From contig NZ_BCQT01000003.1 of assembly GCF_001552215.1 (NCBI RefSeq), positions 1-64,000 of the forward strand: a DNA stretch of 64,000 nucleotides, written 5' to 3'. The notes beneath the pieces are model-generated. The model was not told the origin of the DNA. It worked only from the letters and a program-made list of their open reading frames with translations, and did no database searches. Shown here in pieces: positions 25,740 to 33,273 of this stretch (within the stretch, counting starts at the first letter, position 1; each line of letters begins with the position of its first letter). Position numbers and translations under genes: made by a program. The stretch comes from Actinomadura macra NBRC 14102 (GTDB lineage Bacteria > Actinomycetota > Actinomycetes > Streptosporangiales > Streptosporangiaceae).

Positions 25740-27264
25740 CATCCAGCCGGTCACGCGCCGCCTCCGCCGCGCACTGCTCCTTTCCATAGAGCACACCGAG
25801 GACGAACGCGTCGGAGGCGGCCACACGCGGGCGCGTCGCGGCCGTCTGGAGGTGCTCCATGGCGATGACCCCGTCCTGGTACTCGCCCAGAACCTCCTGG
25901 ATCCGCTTGGCGTCCTTGGCGACCCGCCGCGCCGCCACGCCCAGCACGGGCACGGCCACCTCAGCCGCGTACCGCACGCGCTTGGCGGCCTTGCGGGTGT
26001 CGTGGCGCGCGATGTCGGGGTCCTCGGCCACCGCGATGGAGGCGTACTGCTTGGCCATCCGGTCCCACGCCTTGGTGACGAGTTCCGGCAACTCCTTGCG
26101 TGCCTTCTTCTCCGCCGCGCTGCCCAGCGGCGGCTGCGCGATCAGCGACTCCAGCGCGTCCAGCAAGGCGAAGTACCGCGCTTCCTTCAGGCTGGCGTTC
26201 AGCCTGCGGTAGGCGCCGCGCTCCTGCCGCGCGAGATCCTCCATCCACCCGGCCGCCGCACCGCCCAACCGCTCCTCGAAGCGCATCCGCAGCACCTCCA
26301 GGTCGCGGACCTCGCCCAGCACCGCCGCGAGCCACTTCAGCTCCTCGCCGAGCGTCCCGTCCACGTCCAGGACGGGCCGGTAGCTCTTCAACGTGCTGCG
26401 GATCCTCCGCACCGCGACCCGCATCCGGTGCACGGCGTCGTCCTCCCCGACCCGCGCCTTCGGGTCGTACTCGACGATCGCCTCGACCTGCGCCGCGAGA
26501 TAGGCCAGCACGGTCTCCGCCGTCGTCACCGCCGGCGCCTTGCCGTTCGTCGTCGCCGCGACCAGCCGCGCCCTCGTCGCCGCCCGCGCCGCCCGCGCCT
26601 CCGACGGGACGATCGCCCCGTCCAGGAGCCGCCCGAGCTTGGAGGACGACTTCGCCCGCTTCGCCCCCGACCGGCGCAGCCGCTTCCCGATCGCCTTCAG
26701 CAGCTCATGCGGCCCCTCGCCCAGCTCGACCTCGACCTCCCGCCACCGCTCCGTCTCGGCTGCCGCCGCCAGCACCACCGCGTCCGGAGTGACCGCCTCC
26801 GCCACGACGACGTCCGACCCCCGCACGTCCCGCCCGGTCACCAGGTCGTCGGCGACCTCGGCCAGCACGCCACCGTTCTCGTCCAGCAGCCGCACCACCG
26901 TCCGCTCGGTGTCCAGCGTCGCCACCGGGTCGAGCGCCGCCCCTCGCGTGTACGCCGCCACCAGCGCCGCCAGCCGCGCCGGGACGATCCGGGGCCGTCC
27001 GAGGGGCGCATGCAGTTCCTGCTTGCTGTCCGGACCCACCGGCATCTTCAGATGCCACCCCGCGTCCGACCCACCGCGCCGCCTCCGCAGCGTGATCCCG
27101 TGCGCGGCCAGCCGCAGATCCGCGGTATCGAAGTAACTCGCGTGGAGCTCGTGCCTCACCGGCTCGCTCACCGATGCCACCCCGGCCAGCCCGTCCAGAT
27201 CCGGCAGGACGAACTCGGCGACGGCGTCGTACTTGTGTTCGATCTCCACATGCTTCACGGCCAC
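25705..27264 (-). CDS. CYTH-CHAD domain protein
   Basis: 519 residues. The N-terminal CYTH (triphosphate tunnel) domain, about 1-200, has the E-x-E-x-K signature at 7-11 (VEIEHKYD), then ASYFDTADLRLAAHGITLRR and WHLKMPVG. The C-terminal CHAD domain, about 255-515, has DAVHRMRVAVRRIRSTLKSY, ELKWLAAVLGEVRDLEVLR and RHDTRKAAKRVRYAAEVAVP with the conserved histidines that bind polyphosphate. CYTH enzymes cleave inorganic triphosphate or make cAMP; CHAD binds polyphosphate granules. GTG 27264 follows GGAGG by eight bases. It is convergent with and overlaps the NUDIX gene by 35 bases, completing a polyphosphate cluster. Confidence 0.9.
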   Translation of the reverse strand: MAVKHVEIEHKYDAVAEFVLPDLDGLAGVASVSEPVRHELHASYFDTADLRLAAHGITLRRRRGGSDAGWHLKMPVGPDSKQELHAPLGRPRIVPARLAALVAAYTRGAALDPVATLDTERTVVRLLDENGGVLAEVADDLVTGRDVRGSDVVVAEAVTPDAVVLAAAAETERWREVEVELGEGPHELLKAIGKRLRRSGAKRAKSSSKLGRLLDGAIVPSEARAARAATRARLVAATTNGKAPAVTTAETVLAYLAAQVEAIVEYDPKARVGEDDAVHRMRVAVRRIRSTLKSYRPVLDVDGTLGEELKWLAAVLGEVRDLEVLRMRFEERLGGAAAGWMEDLARQERGAYRRLNASLKEARYFALLDALESLIAQPPLGSAAEKKARKELPELVTKAWDRMAKQYASIAVAEDPDIARHDTRKAAKRVRYAAEVAVPVLGVAARRVAKDAKRIQEVLGEYQDGVIAMEHLQTAATRPRVAASDAFVLGVLYGKEQCAAEAARDRLDVTWSQTLGPSF

Positions 27265-27524
27265 GATCTGCTCCTCCAAGGGGGGTCCAACGGTGGCGAG
27301 CACGCCCAGATGGCCAGCATTCCACGCCCAGGTGAACAGATACAGAAGCGCCTATGTCGACACCGAGCCGGGGCGTCGTCCCATCCGAACTCCAGCGTCC
27401 CGCGAGATGTCCACTCTCACATAGCCGCAAGGCAAGTCGAACATGGACCACTCGGATGGAGACTCTCGGTATTCACTTCTTTACTTTGAGTCACATGAAT
27501 TTTCCTAGATCCCGGAGACGAACC

Positions 27525-27968
27525 ATGCGAAGCATGTCGTCCATGCTCGGTGCTGTGGCGGTCGCCGTCGCGCTCACCCTCCCCTTGGCCCCGGCCGCGC
27601 ACGCGGAGGAGGCCGCCTACTTCGAGTTCACCACCTACGGGGTGGGCGGCCCGGAGAACAACAAGTCCATCTTCAAGCTGACCGATCCCGTCAAGATCCA
27701 GCACGCCCGCAGCATCCTGAACGGCACCGAAACGCAGCGGCCCCACGTCATCGGCCGCATCAAGAAGACGCCCGCCCCCTACAACCCGAGGTGGAGTTTC
27801 CACCTCAACCCGGACACCATCGACTTCTTCGACGCGGCCATGGAGGTGTGCGACGCCACGACCAGCTACGTCGAAGAGCACCTGGCCGAGGCCGGCGGCG
27901 CGTTCCTGCCCGGCCTGGTCTGGTGCCCCTGGACCTCACGCCTGGTGCGCGAGGTCACACCCCGCTGA
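27525..27968 (+). CDS. secreted BP74-like (calmodulin-binding-protein family) protein
   Basis: 147 residues with a clear signal peptide ([19 protein letters not shown], cleavage after AAHA). The mature domain reads [60 protein letters not shown] and [20 protein letters not shown], ending [18 protein letters not shown]. That pattern matches the domain named after the Dictyostelium calmodulin-binding protein BP74, found also as small secreted proteins in actinomycetes. Two cysteines (EVCDA and VWCPW) may form a disulfide. GGAGA precedes ATG 27525; an ATG at 27495 would lengthen the n-region. The role in bacteria is unknown. Confidence 0.75.
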   Translation: MRSMSSMLGAVAVAVALTLPLAPAAHAEEAAYFEFTTYGVGGPENNKSIFKLTDPVKIQHARSILNGTETQRPHVIGRIKKTPAPYNPRWSFHLNPDTIDFFDAAMEVCDATTSYVEEHLAEAGGAFLPGLVWCPWTSRLVREVTPR

Positions 27969-28030
27969 GCCGGCGAGCGGCGTGCCGCGGGCACCCTCGC
28001 CCGCGGCACGCCGCCGCCTACCATGTCCCG

Positions 28031-28726
28031 GTGCGCACCCTGGTCCTCTGGGACATCGACCACACGCTCATCAACGCCGGCGGCGTGAGCGCCGAGATCT
28101 ACGCGGCCGTGTTCACCCGGCTCATCGGCCACCCGCCCACCCACGTGGCTCCCATGGCGGGCCGCACCGACCTCGCCATCACCGCCGACACCCTCCGGCA
28201 CCACGGCGTCGAGCCCACCTCCGAGATCATGGAGTCCTTCACGAGCGCGCTGGCCGACGCCTTCACCGCCCGCCAGGCGGAGATCACGACCCGGGGCCGC
28301 GTCCTCCCGGGCGCCCGCGCGGTGCTGGAGGCTCTGGCGGACCGTCCGGATGTCGTCCAGTCCGTCCTGACCGGCAACATGAGGCCGATCGCCGAATGCA
28401 AGCTGACCGCCCTCGGCCTGGCGGACCTCATGGACCTCGAAGTCGGCGCCTACGGCCTGGACGGGATCGAGCGCCCGCCCCTGGTCAAACTCGCCCAGCA
28501 GCGCGCCGCCGGCAAGTACGGCGGGGAGTTCGACACCGCCGCCACCGTCCTCATCGGCGACACCCCCCACGACGTCCGCGCAGGCCACGAGGGCGGCGCC
28601 AGAGTGGTGGCCGTCGCCACCGGCGCCTCAACCGCCGCCGACCTCAGACTCTCCGGCGCCGAAGTCGTCCTCCCCGACCTCACCGACACCCCCCAGACCC
28701 TCAACGCCCTCCTCCCGCCCGCCTGA
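28031..28726 (+). CDS. HAD-family hydrolase (phosphoglycolate phosphatase-like)
   Basis: 231 residues from GTG 28031. It has the four HAD motifs: LVLWDIDHTLI (motif I, two Asp), VQSVLTGNMRPIA (motif II, Thr), the Lys in RPPLVKLAQQRA (motif III) and TVLIGDTPHDVRAGHEGGAR (motif IV, Asp pair). A C1-type helical cap lies between motifs I and II (MAGRTDLAITADTLRHHGVE). It likely removes phosphate from a small phosphoester in the cytoplasm; the exact substrate is unknown. It follows the BP74-like gene by 62 bases in the same direction and is followed by a stem-loop at 28769. Confidence 0.9.
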   Translation: MRTLVLWDIDHTLINAGGVSAEIYAAVFTRLIGHPPTHVAPMAGRTDLAITADTLRHHGVEPTSEIMESFTSALADAFTARQAEITTRGRVLPGARAVLEALADRPDVVQSVLTGNMRPIAECKLTALGLADLMDLEVGAYGLDGIERPPLVKLAQQRAAGKYGGEFDTAATVLIGDTPHDVRAGHEGGARVVAVATGASTAADLRLSGAEVVLPDLTDTPQTLNALLPPA

Positions 28727-29091
28727 CCGCGACCAGGCGGCCTCGGCGGGAGACGGCCGCCACGAACAGGTGTTGCACGAGGCAGCAACACCCCTAGCGG
28801 CCCACGCTCAAGCACGCATTAGCGCTGGTCACAGGCGGTCGGCTTCCGTGCCGCCCCGTCCGTCCACCACCGGCGGCGACCTGCTCGACGTACGTCCGGC
28901 CCGCGCGCTCGCGGATGGCCATGATCTGGCCGGGACGGTCAGGGAGATCGGGGCCCGCCTCGAACCTCCACGGCATCGCAGACGCGCCGCGAAAGGCGGC
29001 GCCGCAGTAGCCTGCTTGTTCGTCTGTGGAAGGGGTTGGCGCGGTAATGATGCCCGGACGCGATGCGGGCCGTCCCGTTCGAGGGCTGCCG
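28727..29091. other. intergenic region with terminator, no supported gene
   Basis: It contains the stem-loop at 28769-28792. A 60-residue minus-strand frame (28794-28976, containing MAIRERAGRTYVEQVA) has reasonable codons but no relatives that I recognise and no clear ribosome-binding site. Confidence 0.4.
28769..28792 (+). terminator. stem-loop after HAD hydrolase gene
   Basis: GGTGTTGC (28769-28776) pairs perfectly with GCAACACC (28785-28792) around an eight-base loop, 43 bases after the stop codon. Confidence 0.55.
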
Positions 29092-29559
29092 TCAGGTGTC
29101 GGTGAGGTGGTATTTCATGCCCATGTGGGACGGGCGGAAGCCGATCTTCTGGTAGAAGCGGATCGCGTCGGGGCGCTGGCGGTCGGTGGTGAGTTGTACC
29201 ACTCGGCAGCCGCGGGCCTGGGCCTGGGCTATGGCCCAGTTGATCAGGGCCTGGCCGACGCCGTGGCCGCGGTGTTCGGCGGCGACGCGGACGCCTTCGA
29301 TCTGGGCGCGCTCGCGGCCGGTGTAGGTGAGGCCCGGAATGAAGGTCAGTTGGAGCGTTCCCGCGATCTTTCCGGCGACCTCGGCGACGACCAGGGTGTT
29401 GTTGGGGTCCCTCGTGATGGCCGTGAAGGCGCTGAAGTAGGCATCCTCACCCGGGGTTTCGCGGGCCGACCCGAGGGGATCGTCGGCGAGTAGCCGGACG
29501 ATCTGGGGCAGATCGTCCGCTGTCGCCTCGCGGAAGGTCACTTCTTGGTCACGCTGCAC
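29092..29559 (-). CDS. GNAT-family N-acetyltransferase
   Basis: 155 residues, a single GNAT domain: VTFREATADDLPQIVRLLAD, NNTLVVAEVAGKIAGTLQLT, the acetyl-CoA loop AQIEGVRVAAEHRGHGVGQA (R-G-x-G-V/I-G) and the end AIRFYQKIGFRPSHMGMKYH. The YTGRERAQIEGV strand just before the loop is typical of members acting on small amines or on protein N-termini. It is divergent from the WhiB gene, and the gap carries duplicated palindromes that could control both. The substrate is unknown. Confidence 0.85.
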   Translation of the reverse strand: MQRDQEVTFREATADDLPQIVRLLADDPLGSARETPGEDAYFSAFTAITRDPNNTLVVAEVAGKIAGTLQLTFIPGLTYTGRERAQIEGVRVAAEHRGHGVGQALINWAIAQAQARGCRVVQLTTDRQRPDAIRFYQKIGFRPSHMGMKYHLTDT

Positions 29560-29603
29560 ATCTCACAGGTTATCCGGGCACTAGGTTGCATTGTTCGCTA
29601 TGA

Positions 29604-29632
29604 CTTGTAGTACTACGGCTTGTAGTACTACG
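29604..29632. repeat. tandem palindromic repeat upstream of whiB-like gene
   Basis: CTTGTAGTACTACG occurs at 29604-29617 and again at 29619-29632, a 15-base period. Each copy contains the perfect 10-bp palindrome GTAGTACTAC (29607-29616 and 29622-29631). The pair lies 45 bases after the divergent GNAT start and 55 bases before the WhiB start, a normal operator position. Confidence 0.6.
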
Positions 29633-29687
29633 TTGGGTGGACGGCCACCCCCGTGGACTGTCGTGGCCGCCGCCGCAGGGAGAAGCC

Positions 29688-30017
29688 ATGCACAACGATG
29701 AGAACGAGGAACACTGGAGCGACCACGCCATCTGCCGGGGCGCTGATCCTGACCTGTTCTTCCCGATCGGGTATTCCGTGCCCGTGCTTGAGGCGCAGGA
29801 GGAGGCCGCCAAGGCCATCTGCGCCAACTGCCCGGTCGTGGCGGACTGCCTGTCCTGGGCGCTGAAGGTCGGGGAGCCGGACGGCATCTGGGGTGGGACG
29901 ACGCCGGAGGAGCGCCGTTACCTGCGCCGGACGGCCGAGGCGCCCCCGCGCCGGCCGCTGCCGGTGATCGTGGTCCGGGGCGACGCGTCGGAGCCCGAGC
30001 ACGCCTCCGCCGCCTGA
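29688..30017 (+). CDS. WhiB-family iron-sulfur transcription factor
   Basis: 109 residues. The four cluster-binding cysteines are Cys16 (HAICRGADPDLFF), Cys45 and Cys48 (AICANCPVV) and Cys54 (ADCLSWAL). The G-I-W-G-G turn is in GEPDGIWGGTTPEERRYLR, followed by a basic DNA-binding tail (RRTAEAPPRRPLPVIVV). It would bind a 4Fe-4S cluster sensitive to NO or oxygen and act with the principal sigma factor region 4. The tail with RRPLP resembles WhiB1/WblE-type members, but I do not assign a subclass firmly. ATG 29688 is supported by GCAGGGAG upstream. Duplicated palindromes at 29604-29632 are probable control sites. Confidence 0.92.
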   Translation: MHNDENEEHWSDHAICRGADPDLFFPIGYSVPVLEAQEEAAKAICANCPVVADCLSWALKVGEPDGIWGGTTPEERRYLRRTAEAPPRRPLPVIVVRGDASEPEHASAA

Positions 30018-30095
30018 GGCCGACTCCGGCACGTTCGGGGTGGTCCGCGCGTTGAGCCGGTGACGGCAGGGTCATTCAGATCTACGGTGGCGTAC

Positions 30096-30698
30096 ATGAG
30101 CTATCCCCCGGACAGGCGACGCTCCGAAGGACTTCTCGAGACCGGCGCGCGGGCCTTGACCGCGGCTCTCCTCGTCGGCGGCGTGACCGCGGTGATGTGG
30201 GTGCTGGAGCTGTTCGACGTCTACGCCGACGACCAGCGGCTCGACCGGCTCGGCATCCAGCCGCGGGACGTGGCCGACCTCCCGGACATCTTCACCGCGC
30301 CGTTCATGCACGCCGGGCTCGGCCACCTGACCGCCAACACGCTGCCGTTCCTCGTGCTGGGGTTCCTCGCGGCCGTCCGGGGCATCGCGAAGTTCCTGGC
30401 GGCGAGCCTGATCGTCATCGTGGTCGGCGGGCTCGGAGTGTGGTTCACGAGCTCGGCCAACACGCTCGGGTCCAGCATCCTGATCTTCGGGTTCTTCGGC
30501 TATCTGGTCGGACGGGGCGTCTTCGAGCGGCGGCTCGCCGACATCGCCATCGCGGTGGGCGTCGTCGCCGTGTACGGGACGATGCTGCTCGGCGTGATCC
30601 CGAGCGACCCCGCCATCTCGTGGCAGGGTCACCTGTTCGGGCTGATCGGCGGTGTGCTGGGCGCCTGGTTCCTGCGCCGGGATACTAGTGCGGCCTGA
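30096..30698 (+). CDS. rhomboid-family intramembrane serine protease
   Basis: 200 residues with six hydrophobic segments. Conserved positions are the oxyanion Asn81 in HAGLGHLTANTLPFLVLG, the nucleophile at Ser127 in NTLGSSILIFGFFG and the catalytic His179 in SWQGHLFGLIGGVLGAW. The usual G-x-S-G-x-x-x-G is here G-S-S-I-L-I-F-G, with isoleucine after the serine, which is uncommon and may alter activity. It would cleave membrane protein substrates within the bilayer. ATG 30096 follows a short leader after the WhiB gene (78 bases). Its end overlaps the convergent SDR gene by 14 bases. Confidence 0.85.
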   Translation: MSYPPDRRRSEGLLETGARALTAALLVGGVTAVMWVLELFDVYADDQRLDRLGIQPRDVADLPDIFTAPFMHAGLGHLTANTLPFLVLGFLAAVRGIAKFLAASLIVIVVGGLGVWFTSSANTLGSSILIFGFFGYLVGRGVFERRLADIAIAVGVVAVYGTMLLGVIPSDPAISWQGHLFGLIGGVLGAWFLRRDTSAA

Positions 30699-31431
30699 CG
30701 GTGACGTCTGAGATGACCGCGTCCCGAGGCGTCTCCAAGGCCCCCACGAGGACGCGGGCCACCGTTGTGGGGGCCGCGAAGTCGTCCTCGGCGTAGGGGT
30801 GGCCCTCCTGGGCGCGGACGGTCCGCTGCATCTCCGTGGCCGTGCGGCCGGGGTAGACGGTGGTGACGCGCAGGGATCGCTCCTCGTAGCGGAGCGAGTC
30901 GGCGAGGGCGCGGAGGCCGAACTTGCTCGCGGCGTAGGCGGACCATTCGGGGTTCGCGCGCAGCCCCGCCGTCGAGTTGACGAAGACGACATGCCCCTTG
31001 GCGGTGCGGAGGGCGGGCAGGAGCAGGCGCGTCATCTCCGCGGCCGACACGAGGTTGACGGACAGGTGGGCGATCCACTCGTCGGCCTCCAGGTTCGCCA
31101 CCGGGGACAGGTGGACGACTCCGGCGGCGTGGATGAGGCCGTCCAGGCGTGTGGGGAGCCCGTCCAGCGCGAGGGCCGCCTCGATGCGGCGGGGCTCGCT
31201 CAGGTCGAGCGGGATCGTCCGGATGGAGCGGGTGGAGGCGGGCCCCGCGGGGTCCGTCGTGTTGATGAGCTGGGTCGCGGCGTGCGCGCCGGTCCTCAGC
31301 TCTTTGGCCAGTTCGTCCAGGCGGCTCGCGGATCGGCCGGTGAGGATCAGGTCGTGGCCGCGCTCGCGCAGCAGCCGCGCGACCGCGGCGCCGATGCCGC
31401 CGGTCGCCCCCGTGATGAGATACGTGCCCAT
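30685..31431 (-). CDS. short-chain dehydrogenase/reductase
   Basis: 248 residues. It has the cofactor motif YLITGATGGIGAAVARLLRE, LDGLIHAAGVVHLSPVANLE for the N-x-A-G-like position (here H-A-A-G), the serine strand GHVVFVNSTAGLRANPEW and the active-site helix SAYAASKFGLRALADSLRYE. TVYPGRTATEM completes the cofactor cleft. ATG 31431 follows GGAGAATGG by about five bases. It sits 77 bases downstream of the pentapeptide-like protein gene in the same direction. The substrate is unknown. Confidence 0.88.
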   Translation of the reverse strand: MGTYLITGATGGIGAAVARLLRERGHDLILTGRSASRLDELAKELRTGAHAATQLINTTDPAGPASTRSIRTIPLDLSEPRRIEAALALDGLPTRLDGLIHAAGVVHLSPVANLEADEWIAHLSVNLVSAAEMTRLLLPALRTAKGHVVFVNSTAGLRANPEWSAYAASKFGLRALADSLRYEERSLRVTTVYPGRTATEMQRTVRAQEGHPYAEDDFAAPTTVARVLVGALETPRDAVISDVTVRPH

Positions 31432-31508
31432 GGAGCCCCATTCTCCTGGATCTTCGGTGCGTTCCGCCCACCCGGGTGGACGCTTGGGACGGCCGGTTGG
31501 TTCGCTGA

Positions 31509-32951
31509 TCAGTTCGGACGCAGCACGCGGGTGACTCCGGCGATCAACGCGGTGGCGAGCACCCACCCGGTCGCGACCAGCGTGTAGGCCACCCAGCGGG
31601 ACCAGCCGGTCGCGTCGAACGCCTGCTGCTGGCCGAAAGTGTCCAGGGGGATCAGCAGGTCGAGGCTGTAGACGAGCGCGTGGAAGGCGGGCCGCTCGTC
31701 CGGCTGCTTGATCGGTTTCGGTGCGTCGAGGGAGAAGACGACGGCGCCGATGGCGAGCAGGGCCCCGAACCAGGCGAACGCCAGCCACGGTCGGTAGCCG
31801 TACCCGACCGTCCAGTCCAGGACGTGGTTCCAGGCGCGCCCAACCGGATTCAACCGGCGACGGCGCGCGCGCAGCTTGGCGAGTTGCACCTTGCGGGCCA
31901 GATCGTCGGAGCCGACGCTGTGGTACCAGGCGGCGAGCTGCTCGTAGGGCTGGAGGTGGAACTCGGGGTCACGTGACACCCAGCTCAGCCGGTCCTTGAA
32001 CGTGCCCTTGAAGCGCAGCGTCTCGTAGGTGAGGCCGTTCAGGTACAGCTCGTCCGGCCAGATCTCCGGGCTGTCCATGATCAGGTCGATTCGCGAGTAG
32101 GACAGCGACACCCGACCTTTGATCTTCTCGGCCGGCCACAGGAGCAACTCGTCCGCCTGGATATGGCTGGCGTGCAACGCCATCCGGCCGGGATCGCAGG
32201 AGTCGAGGATGCTCGTGGAGAAGGACAGGATGCCGTTGACGCGGGCGCTGCGCAGCCGGACGGTGCCGCGGGCGGTGAATCCGCCGCTGAACTCGGCGGC
32301 GTCCTCGACGACCATGTTCTGCGCGTCCAGCGCGAGGCGCCCGGGGTTCTCCAGGGTCGTGCCCTGCATGAACAGGCCGCCGTTCATGCGGGCGCCGACG
32401 AGCCGCACGCCGCCGGTGATCCGCGAGTTCTGGACGAACGCGCCGACGTCCACGACGAGGCCGCCGCTGAACACGGCCCACTTCTCCGGCGCGCTCGCGG
32501 TGATCTCCATCTTGTTCATCCGCAGGCCGCCGCCGATCTGCGCCCGGGGCAGCCAGACCTCGCCCTCGATCACCGACCCGGACAGGCTGACGTAGCCGTC
32601 CGCGCGCAGCCCGCCGCCGTCGAATCCCGGCATCCGGCACTCGGAGAAGCGAAGCTGCCGCGTCTGCGCGTTGGAGAAGTCGGGCTTCTCGACGATCCGG
32701 CACCGTTCCAGGCGCAGCTCGTGCTCGATCGTCCCGCCCGACAGGTCGAACCGTCCGACGACGTAGGCGCCGCGCAACCGCAGGGACGCGACCGAGCCGG
32801 GACGGGACTCACCCGCGCCCAGCAGCAGCCGTGTGATGATCTCCGCGCGGACGATCCGGTCGGGCAGCGGACCGGCGGGACGGTCGTCGCCGAGCACGAC
32901 CGTCGCGCCGGAGGGGAACGCAGCCCACAGGCGGCGTTCGGCGTCATTCAT
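31509..32951 (-). CDS. pentapeptide-like beta-helix protein with C-terminal membrane domain
   Basis: 480 residues from ATG 32951; GTG 32969, after AAAGGG, is an alternative. It opens AERRLWAAFPSGATV. Residues about 30-330 form a beta-helix of imperfect five-residue repeats (SLRLRGAYVVGRFDLSGGTI, VVDVGAFVQNSRITGGVRLV). The helical hinge FHLQPYEQLAAWYHSVGSDD and VQLAKLRARRRR follows. Two or three membrane segments lie after VGYGYRPWLAFAWFGALLAI, including WVAYTLVATGWVLATALIAG. The same arrangement, with high local identity, is found in the gene at 55999 and partly at 20741. Proteins like this are sometimes labelled membrane-associated oxidoreductase, but I see no cofactor site. Function is unknown. 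Confidence 0.8.
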   Translation of the reverse strand: MNDAERRLWAAFPSGATVVLGDDRPAGPLPDRIVRAEIITRLLLGAGESRPGSVASLRLRGAYVVGRFDLSGGTIEHELRLERCRIVEKPDFSNAQTRQLRFSECRMPGFDGGGLRADGYVSLSGSVIEGEVWLPRAQIGGGLRMNKMEITASAPEKWAVFSGGLVVDVGAFVQNSRITGGVRLVGARMNGGLFMQGTTLENPGRLALDAQNMVVEDAAEFSGGFTARGTVRLRSARVNGILSFSTSILDSCDPGRMALHASHIQADELLLWPAEKIKGRVSLSYSRIDLIMDSPEIWPDELYLNGLTYETLRFKGTFKDRLSWVSRDPEFHLQPYEQLAAWYHSVGSDDLARKVQLAKLRARRRRLNPVGRAWNHVLDWTVGYGYRPWLAFAWFGALLAIGAVVFSLDAPKPIKQPDERPAFHALVYSLDLLIPLDTFGQQQAFDATGWSRWVAYTLVATGWVLATALIAGVTRVLRPN

Positions 32952-33273
32952 TACGGGGGGCGGGGCCACGGGCACCCTTTCTACGGGGAGATCCCCTCTG
33001 TGATCAAGGCGAGCCGGGTCACAGCGGGACCGGACGAGCGTTGGACGGTGAGCGTTCGCGCCGTGCGGGTCGATGCCGCCCATCTCCATTGCGGCGGGGA
33101 AAGCGTCTTCGGCGCTCACGCCTGGCTCAAGATCGCGGGGTAATCGGTGCTTACCGGTCTTTTTTCACACTGCGGCGGCGTGACCTCATTTGGACAGCTA
33201 CCGTTTGGCGTCGGCTTCTGTCCATACCTGACCTCCTATGCAAGCATCGGTTTAGAGCTTCATCGGGGGTCTT
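32952..33273. other. divergent intergenic region, pentapeptide protein/DUF192 lipoprotein
   Basis: It holds promoters for both flanking genes. GGTAA and TTACC pair around a seven-base loop before a T6 run (about 33141-33174), which looks like a weak terminator on the plus strand. TGGACAG (33191-33197) and CTGTCCA (33218-33224) are inverted copies 20 bases apart and could be an operator. Confidence 0.35.

Noticed and set aside
25498-27489. Long plus-strand frame across the CYTH-CHAD gene
   Set aside because: Low-complexity Arg/Pro text, antisense to a well-supported gene.
28794-28976. 60-residue minus-strand frame
   Set aside because: No recognisable content and no start signal; it lies in a terminator region.
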